A program made the translations under genes and the position numbers. From positions 1-64,000 of the forward strand of contig NZ_RDQR01000010.1 of NCBI RefSeq assembly GCF_003703835.1: 64,000 nt of DNA, in the 5' to 3' direction. The notes below the pieces were generated by a model. It searched no databases. It was given only the letters and a program-made list of their open reading frames with translations, and had not been told where the DNA came from. Shown in pieces: positions 36,143 to 45,307 of the stretch. This stretch comes from Auritidibacter ignavus. GTDB lineage: Bacteria > Actinomycetota > Actinomycetes > Actinomycetales > Micrococcaceae. Position 1 is the first letter of the stretch. The number at the start of each line of letters is the position of its first letter.

Positions 36143-36820
36143 GTGACGGAAAAAGGGTCTGGTGCCCTGGCAGGGGCGGATGATTTTGTAGCGGCATCCC
36201 GCGATGCCCTGGTCTCGGCGCTCCTGGCGGCCGGACCTGATCAGCCGACCCTGTGCGAGGGCTGGCAGACCCAGCATTTGGTTGCTCATTTGCACCTGCG
36301 AGAGTCATCCCCCCTGGCTGCTGGATTGCTGTTTGCCCCGCTGTCGGAGAAGCTCCATGAGCGCACCATGGAGTTGGGTGACCAGTGCACGTCGGTGGCC
36401 GAGTATCATCGCCTCGTCGAACAATTTGCTCGGGGCCCGAAACCGGGACAGAAGCCCTCAACCGCGCGTAAAGTCGCCACCACGTTCCGTCGCACCTTCG
36501 CGGGAAAACGACTCGCTGAGGTTTCCAATCTCCTGGAATTCTTCGTTCACACCGAAGATATTCGACGCGCCCAAAACCGATGGGCACCACGCAAGCTCGC
36601 GCAGGACTATGCTTCAGCACTTTTTGAACAACTCAGCCACACCGCCAAGTGGCAGTATAAGAAGTCCTCGGTGGGAGTCGCCCTGGTGCGTTCCAACGGT
36701 GAGCGTATTGTGGCCAAGAATGGATCGGAGTTTACCTACATCACCGGACCGGCCGGTGAATTGGTGATGCACGCTTTTGGTCGTACCGACCACGCTTTGG
36801 TACTGATCGACCAGGCCTAG
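36143..36820 (+). CDS. TIGR03085 family metal-binding protein
   Basis: The 225-residue protein has the N-terminal DinB-like helix bundle of the mycothiol-dependent maleylpyruvate isomerase superfamily. LCEGWQTQHLVAHLHLRE provides the first His residues, and NLLEFFVHTEDIRRAQ supplies the later His and acidic residues of the metal site. Relatives include mycothiol transferases; whether this one uses mycothiol is inference, though the genome does encode a mycothiol enzyme (mscR). It sits on the opposite strand between hisI and hisF. The start is a GTG without a ribosome binding site. Confidence 0.8.
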   Translation: MTEKGSGALAGADDFVAASRDALVSALLAAGPDQPTLCEGWQTQHLVAHLHLRESSPLAAGLLFAPLSEKLHERTMELGDQCTSVAEYHRLVEQFARGPKPGQKPSTARKVATTFRRTFAGKRLAEVSNLLEFFVHTEDIRRAQNRWAPRKLAQDYASALFEQLSHTAKWQYKKSSVGVALVRSNGERIVAKNGSEFTYITGPAGELVMHAFGRTDHALVLIDQA

Positions 36821-36850
36821 ACCTCATTCACCCTCGCACACGGAGTGAAA

Positions 36851-37633
36851 TCACTGGCCTGAGCACCGAACCGGGAAACCGGCCTGTCGTATCTGCTCCT
36901 TGACCCGAGCAATCATTTCGTGGGGTCCGAAGTGGAAGAGCGAGGCGGCCAAGACTGCATCGGCGCCGGCCTGAACGGCCGGAGGGAAATCCTCGGGTTT
37001 ACCCGCGCCACCGGAAGCAATCAGGGGCACGCTGGCATGGGGACGAACCGCCTGGATCATCTCTAGGTCAAAACCTTGCTGAGTCCCGTCGGCATCAATA
37101 GAGTTCAACAGGATTTCGCCCACCCCGCGGTCGCAGGCCTCGCGCACCCACTCCACAGCGTCGATCCCGGTGCCGCGTTGACCACCGTGGGTGGTGACCT
37201 CAAAGCCAGAGAGCACCTGCGGGTCACTGGTTCGACGAGCATCAACCGAGAGCACAAGCACCTGGTTGCCAAACCGTTGAGCGATCTCGTTGATCAGTAG
37301 CGGACGTGTCACGGCCGCGGAGTTCACGGAGGTTTTATCGGCACCGTGCCGCAATAGCCGGTCGACATCGTCAGTACTGCGCACCCCACCTCCAACCGTG
37401 AGCGGGATAAACACCTGCTGGGCTGTTTGTTGCACCACCTCGTAAGTGGTCTCCCGGTCGGCGGTAGTCGCCGTCACGTCGAGGAACGTCATCTCATCAG
37501 CCCCAGCTGTGTTATACCGGGTGGCCAGCTCTACTGGGTCCCCGGCGTCACGCAGGTCGGTGAAATTCACTCCTTTCACCACGCGACCGTCATTGACGTC
37601 CAGGCAGGGAATAATACGGATAGCGACTGACAT
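36851..37633 (-). CDS. hisF: Imidazole glycerol phosphate synthase cyclase subunit
   Basis: HisF joins ammonia from HisH with PRFAR to make imidazole glycerol phosphate and AICAR. The 260-residue barrel begins with [19 protein letters not shown] (catalytic Asp in CLD) and has [19 protein letters not shown] with the second catalytic Asp, [12 protein letters not shown] and ASGGAG. hisH and hisA/priA are not in the window. It is the last gene of the minus-strand run from def to hisF and ends 30 bases from the convergent TIGR03085 gene. Confidence 0.95.
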   Translation of the reverse strand: MSVAIRIIPCLDVNDGRVVKGVNFTDLRDAGDPVELATRYNTAGADEMTFLDVTATTADRETTYEVVQQTAQQVFIPLTVGGGVRSTDDVDRLLRHGADKTSVNSAAVTRPLLINEIAQRFGNQVLVLSVDARRTSDPQVLSGFEVTTHGGQRGTGIDAVEWVREACDRGVGEILLNSIDADGTQQGFDLEMIQAVRPHASVPLIASGGAGKPEDFPPAVQAGADAVLAASLFHFGPHEMIARVKEQIRQAGFPVRCSGQ

Positions 37634-37701
37634 TGACGAAGCAGTTCCTTGTCGTAGTTCGGGGACAGCAGGGACGTGGTGCGCGTGGGGTCGGCGCCGG
37701 T

Positions 37702-38553
37702 CTAGAGCCGAATAGCGTGAATGGCCGAGGCCAGGATGGCCCGAGCCTTGAGCTGGTACAGCTCGTCCATGATCTTATTCATGTCCTTTTTCAACACCAT
37801 GGAGCGCACCGCGACCCAGTTGTCATCGGCCAGCGAGGAGATGGTTGGCGATTCCAGGCCCGGGGTGACAGTGAGTGCCTGATTCAGATGTTCCCGACGG
37901 ATGTCGTAGTCAATCATCACGTAGCGACGGGCGACCAACACGGACTTCAGACGGCGGATCAGTACATCCAGACCAGTGGGGTGTTGGCCCGTGCGAGTGA
38001 TCAGGATGGCCTCGGAGTGCATAATGGGGTCACCGATGACCTCCATTCCTGCTGCTTTGAGAGTGCTACCGGTCTCGACCACGTCAGCGATCGCATCGGC
38101 CACGCCCAGAGATACTGAAGATTCCACGGCACCATCTAGGTGAACGATACGGCCAGGGGTGATCTCCAACGTATCCAGGTAGTCAGCAAGCAACCCGTCG
38201 TAGCTGGTTGCAATACGTTTACCGGCCAGCTCCTGAACGTTCGTGAAGTGCCCGTGAGGTGCTGCGAACCGGAAAGTCGACTCGGCGAAACCCAAGGCCA
38301 TGATCTCCTCGGCGGTATCGCTGACCTGTGCATCGACGAAAAGGTCACGACCGGTCAATCCGATGTCCAGGCTACCGTCGGCCACATAGACGGCGATATC
38401 GCGTGGGCGGAGATAGAAGAACTCGACCTGATTGTCGTTGTCGACCATGACGAGTTCTTTACGGTCTCGACGTTGCCGGTAGCCAGCTTCGAGAAAGATG
38501 GCTTGGGCTGCTTCGGATAGGGAGCCTTTATTCGGCACAGCGACGCGCAACAT
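37702..38553 (-). CDS. hisG: ATP phosphoribosyltransferase (long form)
   Basis: HisG catalyses the first, feedback-regulated step of histidine synthesis, joining ATP and PRPP. The 283-residue protein has [39 protein letters not shown] and the PRPP-binding block [18 protein letters not shown]. The C-terminal 70 residues ([46 protein letters not shown]) are the ACT-like regulatory domain of the long form, so no HisZ is needed. It lies 36 bases after hisE. Confidence 0.95.
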   Translation of the reverse strand: MLRVAVPNKGSLSEAAQAIFLEAGYRQRRDRKELVMVDNDNQVEFFYLRPRDIAVYVADGSLDIGLTGRDLFVDAQVSDTAEEIMALGFAESTFRFAAPHGHFTNVQELAGKRIATSYDGLLADYLDTLEITPGRIVHLDGAVESSVSLGVADAIADVVETGSTLKAAGMEVIGDPIMHSEAILITRTGQHPTGLDVLIRRLKSVLVARRYVMIDYDIRREHLNQALTVTPGLESPTISSLADDNWVAVRSMVLKKDMNKIMDELYQLKARAILASAIHAIRL

Positions 38554-38589
38554 GGGTGTGTTTTCTCCTTGGTGTAGTCCCGAGATGAC

Positions 38590-38853
38590 TTAGAGGTGCC
38601 GGTAGATATCCTCGAGCGTGAGGCCTTTGGCGATCATCATCACTTGAACGTGATAGAGCAACTGCGACATTTCCTCAGCGGCTTCGGCATCGGTTTCATA
38701 TTCTGAAGCCATCCATACCTCGGCAGCTTCTTCGACGATTTTCTTGCCGATAAAATGTACCCCCCGGTCCAGTTCAGCAACGGTGCCGGAGCCTTCTGGG
38801 CGACTGTGGGCTTTCTCAGTGAGTTCGGCAAAGAGTTCTTCGAAGGATTTCAC
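38590..38853 (-). CDS. hisE: Phosphoribosyl-ATP pyrophosphatase
   Basis: HisE hydrolyses phosphoribosyl-ATP to phosphoribosyl-AMP, the second step of histidine synthesis. The 87-residue helical MazG-like protein has [40 protein letters not shown] with the acidic metal ligands, and [15 protein letters not shown]. It is a separate protein, as in other actinobacteria, with hisG directly downstream. Confidence 0.95.
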   Translation of the reverse strand: MKSFEELFAELTEKAHSRPEGSGTVAELDRGVHFIGKKIVEEAAEVWMASEYETDAEAAEEMSQLLYHVQVMMIAKGLTLEDIYRHL

Positions 38854-38887
38854 CCCTTTAGACTACCTGGCTTTCCTCGCTTGTGAG

Positions 38888-39628
38888 TTAGCGCTCATCC
38901 GATGCGTCAGAATGAGACCCGGGTTGCAGAGTGGGGTCCGGCATGCGAGTTTCTATTTCGGGCTTCTCGTGGGCTCTGGCGTGGGCCCAGACAAAGAATC
39001 CTGCCAACGTAAACGCACCGTAGAAGATGTACATCGATCCGGTTGCGTAATACCCGGCCGAAAACAGCAGGGGCACCCCGACGATATCGACCGCGACCCA
39101 GATCAGCCAGAATTCAACCCACCCTTTGGCCATTCCCCAGGTCGCTAACAGCGAGCCGACAAATGTCCAGGTGTCTGCCCAGACCGGTTCATAGGATCCC
39201 AAGAGCCTAAACAGGGGTGTGATGGCGGCGGTGCCTCCCACCAGGGCAATAATTAATCCCAGACGCACCGGCCAGGAAGCCCACTGTGGGGTAATCGCCG
39301 TGGATTCTGAGTCGTCTCGTCCTGCTTCACGTTCTTTCTTCGATCGCTGCCATTGCACCCATCCGTAGATCGACACCACGATGAACATGATTTGGCGACC
39401 GGCCTGACCGAGTAGATTAACCGCGTCTTCCCCACCGAAAACACCTGCAAGAAAGACGGTCAGTAGCAACATATTGCCGATGATGCCCACCGGCCACGCC
39501 CACACCCGACGGACCATACCACCCAGCGCAGAGGCCAGACCGAACAGGTTCCCCACGACCTCACGGACCAGTAGACCTCCACCGGCTATCGGGATCGTCC
39601 AGTCGAAAACGTCGATGAACCAATCCAT
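38888..39628 (-). CDS. pnuC: Nicotinamide riboside transporter
   Basis: PnuC facilitates entry of nicotinamide riboside for NAD synthesis. The protein has about seven hydrophobic segments, and typical blocks such as YGWVQWQRSKK and SLLATWGMAKGWVEFWLIWVAVDIVGVPLLF can be read. The C-terminus is a polar tail of about 40 residues. The ATG at 39628 starts 5 bases after the rpe stop. A longer frame from 39670 overlaps rpe by 37 bases and has a better SD, so the start is uncertain. Confidence 0.85.
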   Translation of the reverse strand: MDWFIDVFDWTIPIAGGGLLVREVVGNLFGLASALGGMVRRVWAWPVGIIGNMLLLTVFLAGVFGGEDAVNLLGQAGRQIMFIVVSIYGWVQWQRSKKEREAGRDDSESTAITPQWASWPVRLGLIIALVGGTAAITPLFRLLGSYEPVWADTWTFVGSLLATWGMAKGWVEFWLIWVAVDIVGVPLLFSAGYYATGSMYIFYGAFTLAGFFVWAHARAHEKPEIETRMPDPTLQPGSHSDASDER

Positions 39629-39633
39629 ACCAG

Positions 39634-40332
39634 TCAGCTCGCTGTGCTCCGCGATGGGGTCTGAGGGCATCGGTGGCCTCGGGCAGCTAGGATGCGTAGC
39701 TGATCAATGGCTTCGCTTGCATCCTCGGCCCCGTAAACCGCCGAACCAGCCACGAACGTGTCGGCGCCTGCTGCTGCCGCACGTTCAATGGTCTCCGCAT
39801 TAATCCCCCCGTCGACTTGCAGGGCCACCGGTAGTTCTGCCGCACTGATCGCCTGGCGGGCCCGGCGAATTTTCGGCAGGACCATCTCGAGGAATGCTTG
39901 GCCGGAAAAGCCCGGCTCGACAGTCATCAATAACAGCATGTCGAGTTCTCCCAGCATGTCCAGGTACGGCTCTATGGGGGTGGCTGGTTTCAACGCCATC
40001 GAGGCCCGTGTACCGGTCGCACGTAACTGCTGTGCTAAGCGAATCGGGGCCGCTGAGGCTTCGGCATGAAAGGTTACTGACTCCGCGCCTGCCTCGGCGT
40101 AGGCTGGGGCCCATCGGTCGGGGTCTTCGATCATCAAGTGGATATCGAGTCCTAGATTCGTGGCCCGACGAATTGCCTGGACCACCGGCAAGCCGATGGT
40201 CAGGTTGGGAACAAAATGATTGTCCATCACGTCGACGTGCACCGCATCAGCAGTGGGTATTTTCTGCAGTTCCTCGCCGAGCCGAGCAAAGTCGGCCGAG
40301 AGAATAGAGGGATGAATCTGCGGTATTGTCAC
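39634..40332 (-). CDS. rpe: Ribulose-phosphate 3-epimerase
   Basis: Rpe interconverts ribulose 5-phosphate and xylulose 5-phosphate in the pentose phosphate pathway. The 232-residue TIM barrel has [33 protein letters not shown] with metal and catalytic residues, [24 protein letters not shown] and [11 protein letters not shown], which contains the second catalytic Asp. It sits between rsmB and pnuC on the same strand, a common actinobacterial order for fmt-rsmB-rpe. Confidence 0.96.
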   Translation of the reverse strand: MTIPQIHPSILSADFARLGEELQKIPTADAVHVDVMDNHFVPNLTIGLPVVQAIRRATNLGLDIHLMIEDPDRWAPAYAEAGAESVTFHAEASAAPIRLAQQLRATGTRASMALKPATPIEPYLDMLGELDMLLLMTVEPGFSGQAFLEMVLPKIRRARQAISAAELPVALQVDGGINAETIERAAAAGADTFVAGSAVYGAEDASEAIDQLRILAARGHRCPQTPSRSTAS

Positions 40333-40400
40333 GGTGCTCTCTCTGATGTGTCGGGTGCGGATGAGGTGAAGTGTGATGGTGGAGGCGGGAAACTCTTAGC

Positions 40401-41951
40401 CTAGTCAGGCCCGTCGGTTTTGGCCATCAACGCAATGAACATGGCATCGGTGTGATGCAGGTGTGGCCACAGCTGGGCGGTTGCCGGTTGTCCTTCGGCA
40501 CTGGGAGTCAGACTGGTTCGCTCCAACCGGTCGGTGGCGGCCCGCAGAACCGCTGCCGGCGTATCGACCAGTCGCAACTCAGGGTGGCGCTGGAGTAAGT
40601 CCTGGACTTGGAGCTGAGTTTCCACCTGATGGGGAGAACAGGTGACATACCCCAGGTATCCCCCCGGCTCGAGCAACTCCACGGCCGCATCAGCCAGTTG
40701 CCGTTGCAACTGAGAAAGCACCGCCAAATCTTGCGTGGTGCGACGCCACCGCGACTCCGGACGGCGGCGTAGAGCACCCAGCCCCGTACAGGGTGCATCG
40801 AGCATAATGCGGTCAAAGGTTTCGGGTGCTCCGTGTTGTGCCAGTCCGTCGGTGAGTTCCCGACCGTCGTAGGTGACCAGCTCCCAGACCGAGCCTTCCA
40901 CCGGTGCCAGAGCCTGGCCCACCAGGCGCGATCGATGCTCGGAGACTTCATTGGCCACCAGGTGCGCACCGGCGCGTTGGGCTTCTGCCGCCAACAGCGC
41001 GGCTTTACCGCCCGGACCGGCGCACATGTCTAACCATCGTTCGCACTCCCCGACCGGGGCAACCTCGACCAGGGCGCGGGCAGCCAATTGGGAGCCGACG
41101 TCCTGGATCCGCACAGCTCCGGTAGCCACACCGGGGATCTTGCCGGCGTCGCCACCGGAAAAAGTGGCCGCATCCGGGGCCAAGCTTGAGGGTTCCGCGC
41201 CGTGATCCAATACTGGCTGAAGTTCTCCGATTCCCGGAAGTGCCACGAGATTCACATCGGGGGCCAGATTATCGGCCTCCAAGAGTTGCACCAGCTCACC
41301 GGCGGATCGGCCGTGGGTCACCAAAGCTTGTTTCAACGCACGAACAATCCAGCGTGGGTGCCCATACCGGATGGCCAGATCATCGTCACCGTCACCGGGC
41401 GCCAACTTTTCCAGCCACTCATCGAAGGTGGCGTGCGATACCTTGCGTAGCACCGCGTTAACCAATCCGGACGGTCCGGCACCAATCTGGTCTCGCACCA
41501 GGGCCACTGTGGAGTCCAGCGCGGCGTGGGTGGGGACCCGCATATGCATGAGCTGGTGAGTTCCCAAACGCAACACGTCGAGCACTTCGGGATCAAGCTT
41601 GTCCAATTCCCGGTCCACACACTCGGCCAGAATCGCATCGTAGCTACCCTGCCAACGCAGGCTACCGTAGGTCAGCTCTGTAGCGAACCCGGCGTCACGT
41701 TTGTTCAGCCGGTTGCGCCGAATGTACTGCGGTAGCACCAAGTTTGCGTAGGCATCATCGGCCGAAACAGCACGTACCACCTGGTAAGCGGTTAGCCGCG
41801 CCGGATCTGCGGTGCGGTTGCGGTGCGAGGGCGCCTGGGAGGAATACTGCCGTTTCTTGCCCGAGGCACCACGGTTGCGAGTTCGTCCCTGCCGGTTTCG
41901 ACGTTCACGACGTGGTTCAGCAGCCGAGTTGTCTTGGTATGCAGTGTTCAT
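40401..41951 (-). CDS. rsmB: 16S rRNA (cytosine-967 C5)-methyltransferase RsmB/NOP family
   Basis: The 516-residue protein has an Arg-rich N-terminus, a NusB-like domain (about residues 50-190; RLTAYQVVRAV, DAGFATELTYGSLRW) and a SAM methyltransferase domain with MCAGPGGKAALLAAEA, MLDAPCTGLGALRRRPESRWRR and CSPHQVETQ. The Cys in DAPCTG and the one in TCSPH are the catalytic pair of m5C methyltransferases. The ATG at 41951 overlaps the fmt stop by four bases; the frame opens further upstream inside fmt. Confidence 0.93.
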   Translation of the reverse strand: MNTAYQDNSAAEPRRERRNRQGRTRNRGASGKKRQYSSQAPSHRNRTADPARLTAYQVVRAVSADDAYANLVLPQYIRRNRLNKRDAGFATELTYGSLRWQGSYDAILAECVDRELDKLDPEVLDVLRLGTHQLMHMRVPTHAALDSTVALVRDQIGAGPSGLVNAVLRKVSHATFDEWLEKLAPGDGDDDLAIRYGHPRWIVRALKQALVTHGRSAGELVQLLEADNLAPDVNLVALPGIGELQPVLDHGAEPSSLAPDAATFSGGDAGKIPGVATGAVRIQDVGSQLAARALVEVAPVGECERWLDMCAGPGGKAALLAAEAQRAGAHLVANEVSEHRSRLVGQALAPVEGSVWELVTYDGRELTDGLAQHGAPETFDRIMLDAPCTGLGALRRRPESRWRRTTQDLAVLSQLQRQLADAAVELLEPGGYLGYVTCSPHQVETQLQVQDLLQRHPELRLVDTPAAVLRAATDRLERTSLTPSAEGQPATAQLWPHLHHTDAMFIALMAKTDGPD

Positions 41952-43003
41952 CGTCTCTGATCTGTCTTCCCTGTGCTGGCCACGAATAGATCGGGGGCGG
42001 TCGCGGTAGTCAGGAGTCTGACCGGTGCGTTCTGACCGCGAGCCCAATTAATGGCGGGCATCATTTTCTTCCCGGCCGGCTGGATTGCGGTAATTTCGAC
42101 GCTTCCCTCCGCACAACTCAGCACGACGCGCTTGCCTCGCACGCTGAGGGTACCGGCCTGGGATGCAGTCGGCTCCTCCGGGGTGACTTGACGTGCGCCG
42201 CCGAGCTTGACTCGCACTGCTTGAGCCGTGGGGTCTTCGTCACCGCCGTCTGCCGTCGGACCGAGGTTGTCGGTGACCAGCATCCCCCAAGCGCCCGGCT
42301 CCGGGGTGGTGCCGTTAATCCGGGCGAGCACGCGCTCAGCCGGCTGGTTAGCATCAATCAAACCATCGACGCCCGAGAGCTTGGGGGCGTAACTAGAGTC
42401 CCCGGTCTGTGCTCGTGGCGTCACCGTTCCGGCCGAGATCGTCTCCACGGTGTGTGCGAGAAGCTCTCCTCCGCGTGTTGCCATGTCTTCCAGCACTGCA
42501 CCTGCGGTTTGCTCCGGGTCGATGGTGTAGTTTTGTCTGGCCCACACGGCTCCGGAATCGAGCCCTTCATCGAGCTGAAATACCGTCATTCCCGTGTGGT
42601 ACCGACCGTCAATCATGGCCTGTTGAACCGGGGCCGCGCCACGGTACTCGGGCAAGAGCGAAAAGTGTAGATTGATCCAGCCCAGACGAAGATGCGCCAA
42701 CACGTCTGCCGGTAGCAGCGCCCCGTAGGCCACCACAACACCCAGATCGGGTTGGAGCTCATCGAGCTGGGGCAGCACGGATTGGCCGTGGACACCACTG
42801 AGCCGGTTGGCTTTGATGACCGGTAGCCGGTGGTGCGTGGCATAATCAGCCACCGGTGAGGCCGTGAGTTTCTTGCGTCGTCCAGTGGGGGCGTCCTGAC
42901 GGGTCAAAACGCCAACGATCTCCACGTCAGTGCTGATCGTAGCCCGCAGGGATTCCAGCGCGGTCACCGCGGGCTGCGGGGTGCCGGCAAACAGTATGCG
43001 CAT
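41948..43003 (-). CDS. fmt: Methionyl-tRNA formyltransferase
   Basis: Fmt formylates initiator Met-tRNA using 10-formyl-tetrahydrofolate. MRILFAGTPQPAVTALESL starts the 351-residue protein; the signature HFSLLPEYRGAAPVQQAMIDG, QLDEGLDSGAVW and the C-terminal OB domain are present. The usual length is about 310-320, and an acidic insert in the C-terminal domain (TADGGDEDPTAQ) explains most of the difference. It follows def by 1 base and overlaps rsmB by four. Confidence 0.95.
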   Translation of the reverse strand: MRILFAGTPQPAVTALESLRATISTDVEIVGVLTRQDAPTGRRKKLTASPVADYATHHRLPVIKANRLSGVHGQSVLPQLDELQPDLGVVVAYGALLPADVLAHLRLGWINLHFSLLPEYRGAAPVQQAMIDGRYHTGMTVFQLDEGLDSGAVWARQNYTIDPEQTAGAVLEDMATRGGELLAHTVETISAGTVTPRAQTGDSSYAPKLSGVDGLIDANQPAERVLARINGTTPEPGAWGMLVTDNLGPTADGGDEDPTAQAVRVKLGGARQVTPEEPTASQAGTLSVRGKRVVLSCAEGSVEITAIQPAGKKMMPAINWARGQNAPVRLLTTATAPDLFVASTGKTDQRR

Positions 43004-43004
43004 C

Positions 43005-43634
43005 CTAGCCTCGTTTTCCTCCGGGGGTATGTTGCTTCAGGCTCGGGGCCAAGTGCAGGCCGGCGGAGTGACCCTCGCGCATAAACGCCGAGCCGATCTG
43101 CTCGGCCCGTTGATGCTGGGTCTGGGCGGTGTCAGCCTTGAACTGTTTGGTATTCATCGCCCGGCGCGCCTGATGCCGTTGTTCGCCCTGCAGACGATCC
43201 ACAAACAGGTGACCGGTCAGATGATCGGTTTCGTGCTGAAGCATCCGCGCGAACAAGCCGTGCCCGTGGTAGGTCACTGCCTGGCCTTCAGTATTGAGTC
43301 CGGTTACTGTCGCTTCTGCGCGCCGGGGTGGCGCGTAGAACAGTCCCGGTACCGACAGGCAACCTTCCGACGGCTCGTACAATACGTCACCGCTGACCTC
43401 GAGGACAGGATTGATGACGTGACCTTGCCGACCCTCCACGTCGAAGACGAATAACGATTGGCTGACCCCGACCTGGGGGCCGGCTAACCCGACACCATCG
43501 ACCGCCTGCATCGTTTCCATCATGTCTGTGATCAAACGTCGTAGTTTGTCGGTTCCGAAACGAGCCGAATCAACCTCTCGGCAGGTAGTCTTCAGGACCG
43601 GGTCTGGTACCGTGCGTAAAGCTAAAACAGTCAC
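43005..43634 (-). CDS. def: Peptide deformylase
   Basis: Def removes the formyl group from the N-terminal Met of new proteins. All three motifs are present: GVGLAGPQVG, EGCLSVPG and QHETDHLTG, whose Cys and two His bind the metal. At 209 residues it is longer than the E. coli enzyme because of the tail QARRAMNTKQFKADTAQTQHQ..., seen in other actinobacterial proteins. It is adjacent to fmt, with which it acts on the same formyl group. Confidence 0.95.
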   Translation of the reverse strand: MTVLALRTVPDPVLKTTCREVDSARFGTDKLRRLITDMMETMQAVDGVGLAGPQVGVSQSLFVFDVEGRQGHVINPVLEVSGDVLYEPSEGCLSVPGLFYAPPRRAEATVTGLNTEGQAVTYHGHGLFARMLQHETDHLTGHLFVDRLQGEQRHQARRAMNTKQFKADTAQTQHQRAEQIGSAFMREGHSAGLHLAPSLKQHTPGGKRG

Positions 43635-43666
43635 CAGGCCACCCTATCCCGATCTGGGCGCACGGC

Positions 43667-44524
43667 CTAGCGCGCGCTCGCCGGCGGGGCAATGGGTCGT
43701 AGCGCAGGAGGAGTGTTCTCCACCACGCGGGCGTACTCCCAGGCTTGACGCAGTGACCAGAATTTGCGCCAGTGATCGGCCAGCACCTCGGGGCGGGCTT
43801 GATAGGCCACTGCTTCGGTTTCGCCCAGGGCCACCGCCAACAGCACCGCGTCATGCCCAAATTCCCAGGGCACCCAGCTACCCTGGTCGGCATCACGTAA
43901 GGATTCTTCGGCTTTCATGCCGGCGGTCAATTGCATGACCACTTTTTCATCCAGTGGCTTCACCCGCCCATCACGGGTCGTGCCTTTGGTTTTGTAGTCA
44001 ATCAAGCAGATCCGGCCACCAATTTCGGCCACCAGATCCAACGTCCCGGCATAACCGACCGTGTGATTCCACACCGTGACTTCAGCGGCCAGAGCGCGGA
44101 CCTGATAGTTTTCCCACCACTCATCGAACCGGTCCGCGAAAGCAGTCTCTGCGTGCTCGACCAGCAGTTGACGAGCCTGTGGCACCTGATGAGATTGACC
44201 CAGCTGTGCGCGGGCCACCTGTTCTGCATAGTAGTGCACCCGGTCACCACGTTCGGCTGCCTGGTCGCGGTACTGGCTGGCGGCCTCATTGGCGTGTCGA
44301 GCGAGCGCTTTGAGTTTGGGCCCGGAGCCAAGCGCCTGTGGCAATCGGGTATCTGTGATCAGTGCCTGGGTGGCCATATAGCTGGCCCAACCGGTCAGGT
44401 CAGCTGGCTGTTGCGCAATGACCGTGGTGATGGACGGAACTTGGGGAGCATCCCGGGTACTTCGGGCATACATACGTCCGGCAGGTGTTTGATGCGCCAA
44501 CAGGGGTTGAGTCATAGTCACCAT
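43667..44524 (-). CDS. PD-(D/E)XK superfamily nuclease-like protein
   Basis: The 285-residue protein has the core of this nuclease fold in its middle: Glu in AAEVTVWNH, then GTLDLVAEIGG with the metal-binding Asp and IDYKTKGT with the catalytic Lys. It resembles RecB-like or Cas4-like exonuclease domains, but no helicase part is attached. The substrate is not known. In related genomes priA often lies next to def and fmt; here this gene takes that place. The start is weak; an ATG at 44515 is an alternative. Confidence 0.65.
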   Translation of the reverse strand: MVTMTQPLLAHQTPAGRMYARSTRDAPQVPSITTVIAQQPADLTGWASYMATQALITDTRLPQALGSGPKLKALARHANEAASQYRDQAAERGDRVHYYAEQVARAQLGQSHQVPQARQLLVEHAETAFADRFDEWWENYQVRALAAEVTVWNHTVGYAGTLDLVAEIGGRICLIDYKTKGTTRDGRVKPLDEKVVMQLTAGMKAEESLRDADQGSWVPWEFGHDAVLLAVALGETEAVAYQARPEVLADHWRKFWSLRQAWEYARVVENTPPALRPIAPPASAR

Positions 44525-44732
44525 TGTCGCCGATGACCACCGACAGCTCCAGATTGAGTCGTGACGATCGCGCCCTGGTGCAGTGGTGCCCATGAGCGCT
44601 TGATCACACGACACTCACGCGTCCTTTCTGGGTCTGCCGCATCATTGTGGGCTCACGGGGGCATACGAAGGTGTCTATTGGGGGCTAAACACCGCAGGAT
44701 CCCGCTCACGACACACCGCCACTGGTGCTCGA

Positions 44733-44760
44733 TTGGACGAATCGTGAGTTTGTGTAATAG
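44733..44760 (+). promoter_or_regulatory. Promoter of the four-tRNA cluster
   Basis: TTGGAC (44733-44738) and TAATAG (44755-44760) are separated by 16 bases, and the first tRNA starts 53 bases after the -10. The four tRNA genes and the terminator at 45237 follow on the same strand. Confidence 0.5.
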
Positions 44761-44812
44761 AGTTTCAACTCGTTGGAAATCGCCCCCGGGGCTCCGGACG
44801 CGGTTTTCTGAT

Positions 44813-44886
44813 GCGGATGTAGCTCAGCTGGCTAGAGCACCACCTTGCCAAGGTGGGGGTCGCGAGTTCGAATCTCGTCATCCGCT
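44813..44886 (+). tRNA. tRNA-Gly (anticodon GCC), first copy
   Basis: The acceptor arms GCGGATG and CATCCGC, the D-arm, the anticodon loop TTGCCAA and the T-loop GTTCGAATC fold as a standard 74-base tRNA with anticodon GCC. CCA is not encoded. It is identical over its full length to the copy at 45156. Confidence 0.96.
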
Positions 44887-44903
44887 CGCAGAACAAGCAC
44901 CCT

Positions 44904-44974
44904 GGTGGGGTGGCCGAGTGGTGAGGCAGCGGCCTGCAAAGCCGTCTACGCGGGTTCGACTCCCGTCCCCACCT
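44904..44974 (+). tRNA. tRNA-Cys (anticodon GCA)
   Basis: Acceptor arms GGTGGGG and CCCCACC enclose a 71-base cloverleaf with anticodon loop CTGCAAA, giving GCA. The discriminator is T, as expected for tRNA-Cys, and CCA is not encoded. It lies 17 bases after the first tRNA-Gly. Confidence 0.95.
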
Positions 44975-45060
44975 CAGATGCTCCCCCGGACAGGGTGGTA
45001 ACCCAGTAGTATAGGGAGTGTTCAAGTTCTGATACTGTGGTCGATGGCCACGGCATCTGA

Positions 45061-45134
45061 GCGCGATTGGCGCAGTTGGTTAGCGCGCTTCCTCGACACG
45101 GAAGAGGTCACTGGTTCGAGTCCAGTATCGCGCA
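45061..45134 (+). tRNA. tRNA-Val (anticodon GAC) with C33
   Basis: Acceptor arms GCGCGAT and ATCGCGC with discriminator A enclose a complete cloverleaf. The anticodon stem CTTCC/GGAAG holds the loop TCGACAC, so the anticodon is GAC (Val), but position 33, almost always U in tRNA, reads C. CCA is not encoded. It lies 86 bases after tRNA-Cys. Confidence 0.88.
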
Positions 45135-45155
45135 CTGAACCGGTGGATGGTTCAT

Positions 45156-45229
45156 GCGGATGTAGCTCAGCTGGCTAGAGCACCACCTTGCCAAGGTGGG
45201 GGTCGCGAGTTCGAATCTCGTCATCCGCT
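45156..45229 (+). tRNA. tRNA-Gly (anticodon GCC), second copy
   Basis: This gene is identical to the tRNA-Gly at 44813 across all 74 bases. Unlike the first copy, the discriminator T is followed by CCA (45230-45232) in the DNA. It is the last tRNA of the cluster. Confidence 0.96.
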
Positions 45230-45236
45230 CCAACAC

Positions 45237-45273
45237 CAGGCTGGTCACGCGAGATCGTGACCAGCCTGCTTTT
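45237..45273 (+). terminator. Rho-independent terminator of the tRNA cluster
   Basis: A perfect 13-bp stem (45237-45249 with 45256-45268) closes a six-base loop and is followed by CTTTTG. It ends the tRNA transcript just before the convergent zapE. Confidence 0.88.
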
Positions 45274-45307
45274 GTCTCTGCAACCCCCGCCGGTGCCGAA
45301 ACCGGGT

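Noticed and set aside
44561-45001. Plus-strand open frame across the tRNA cluster
   Set aside because: It reads through two tRNA genes and the promoter, so it is a chance frame.
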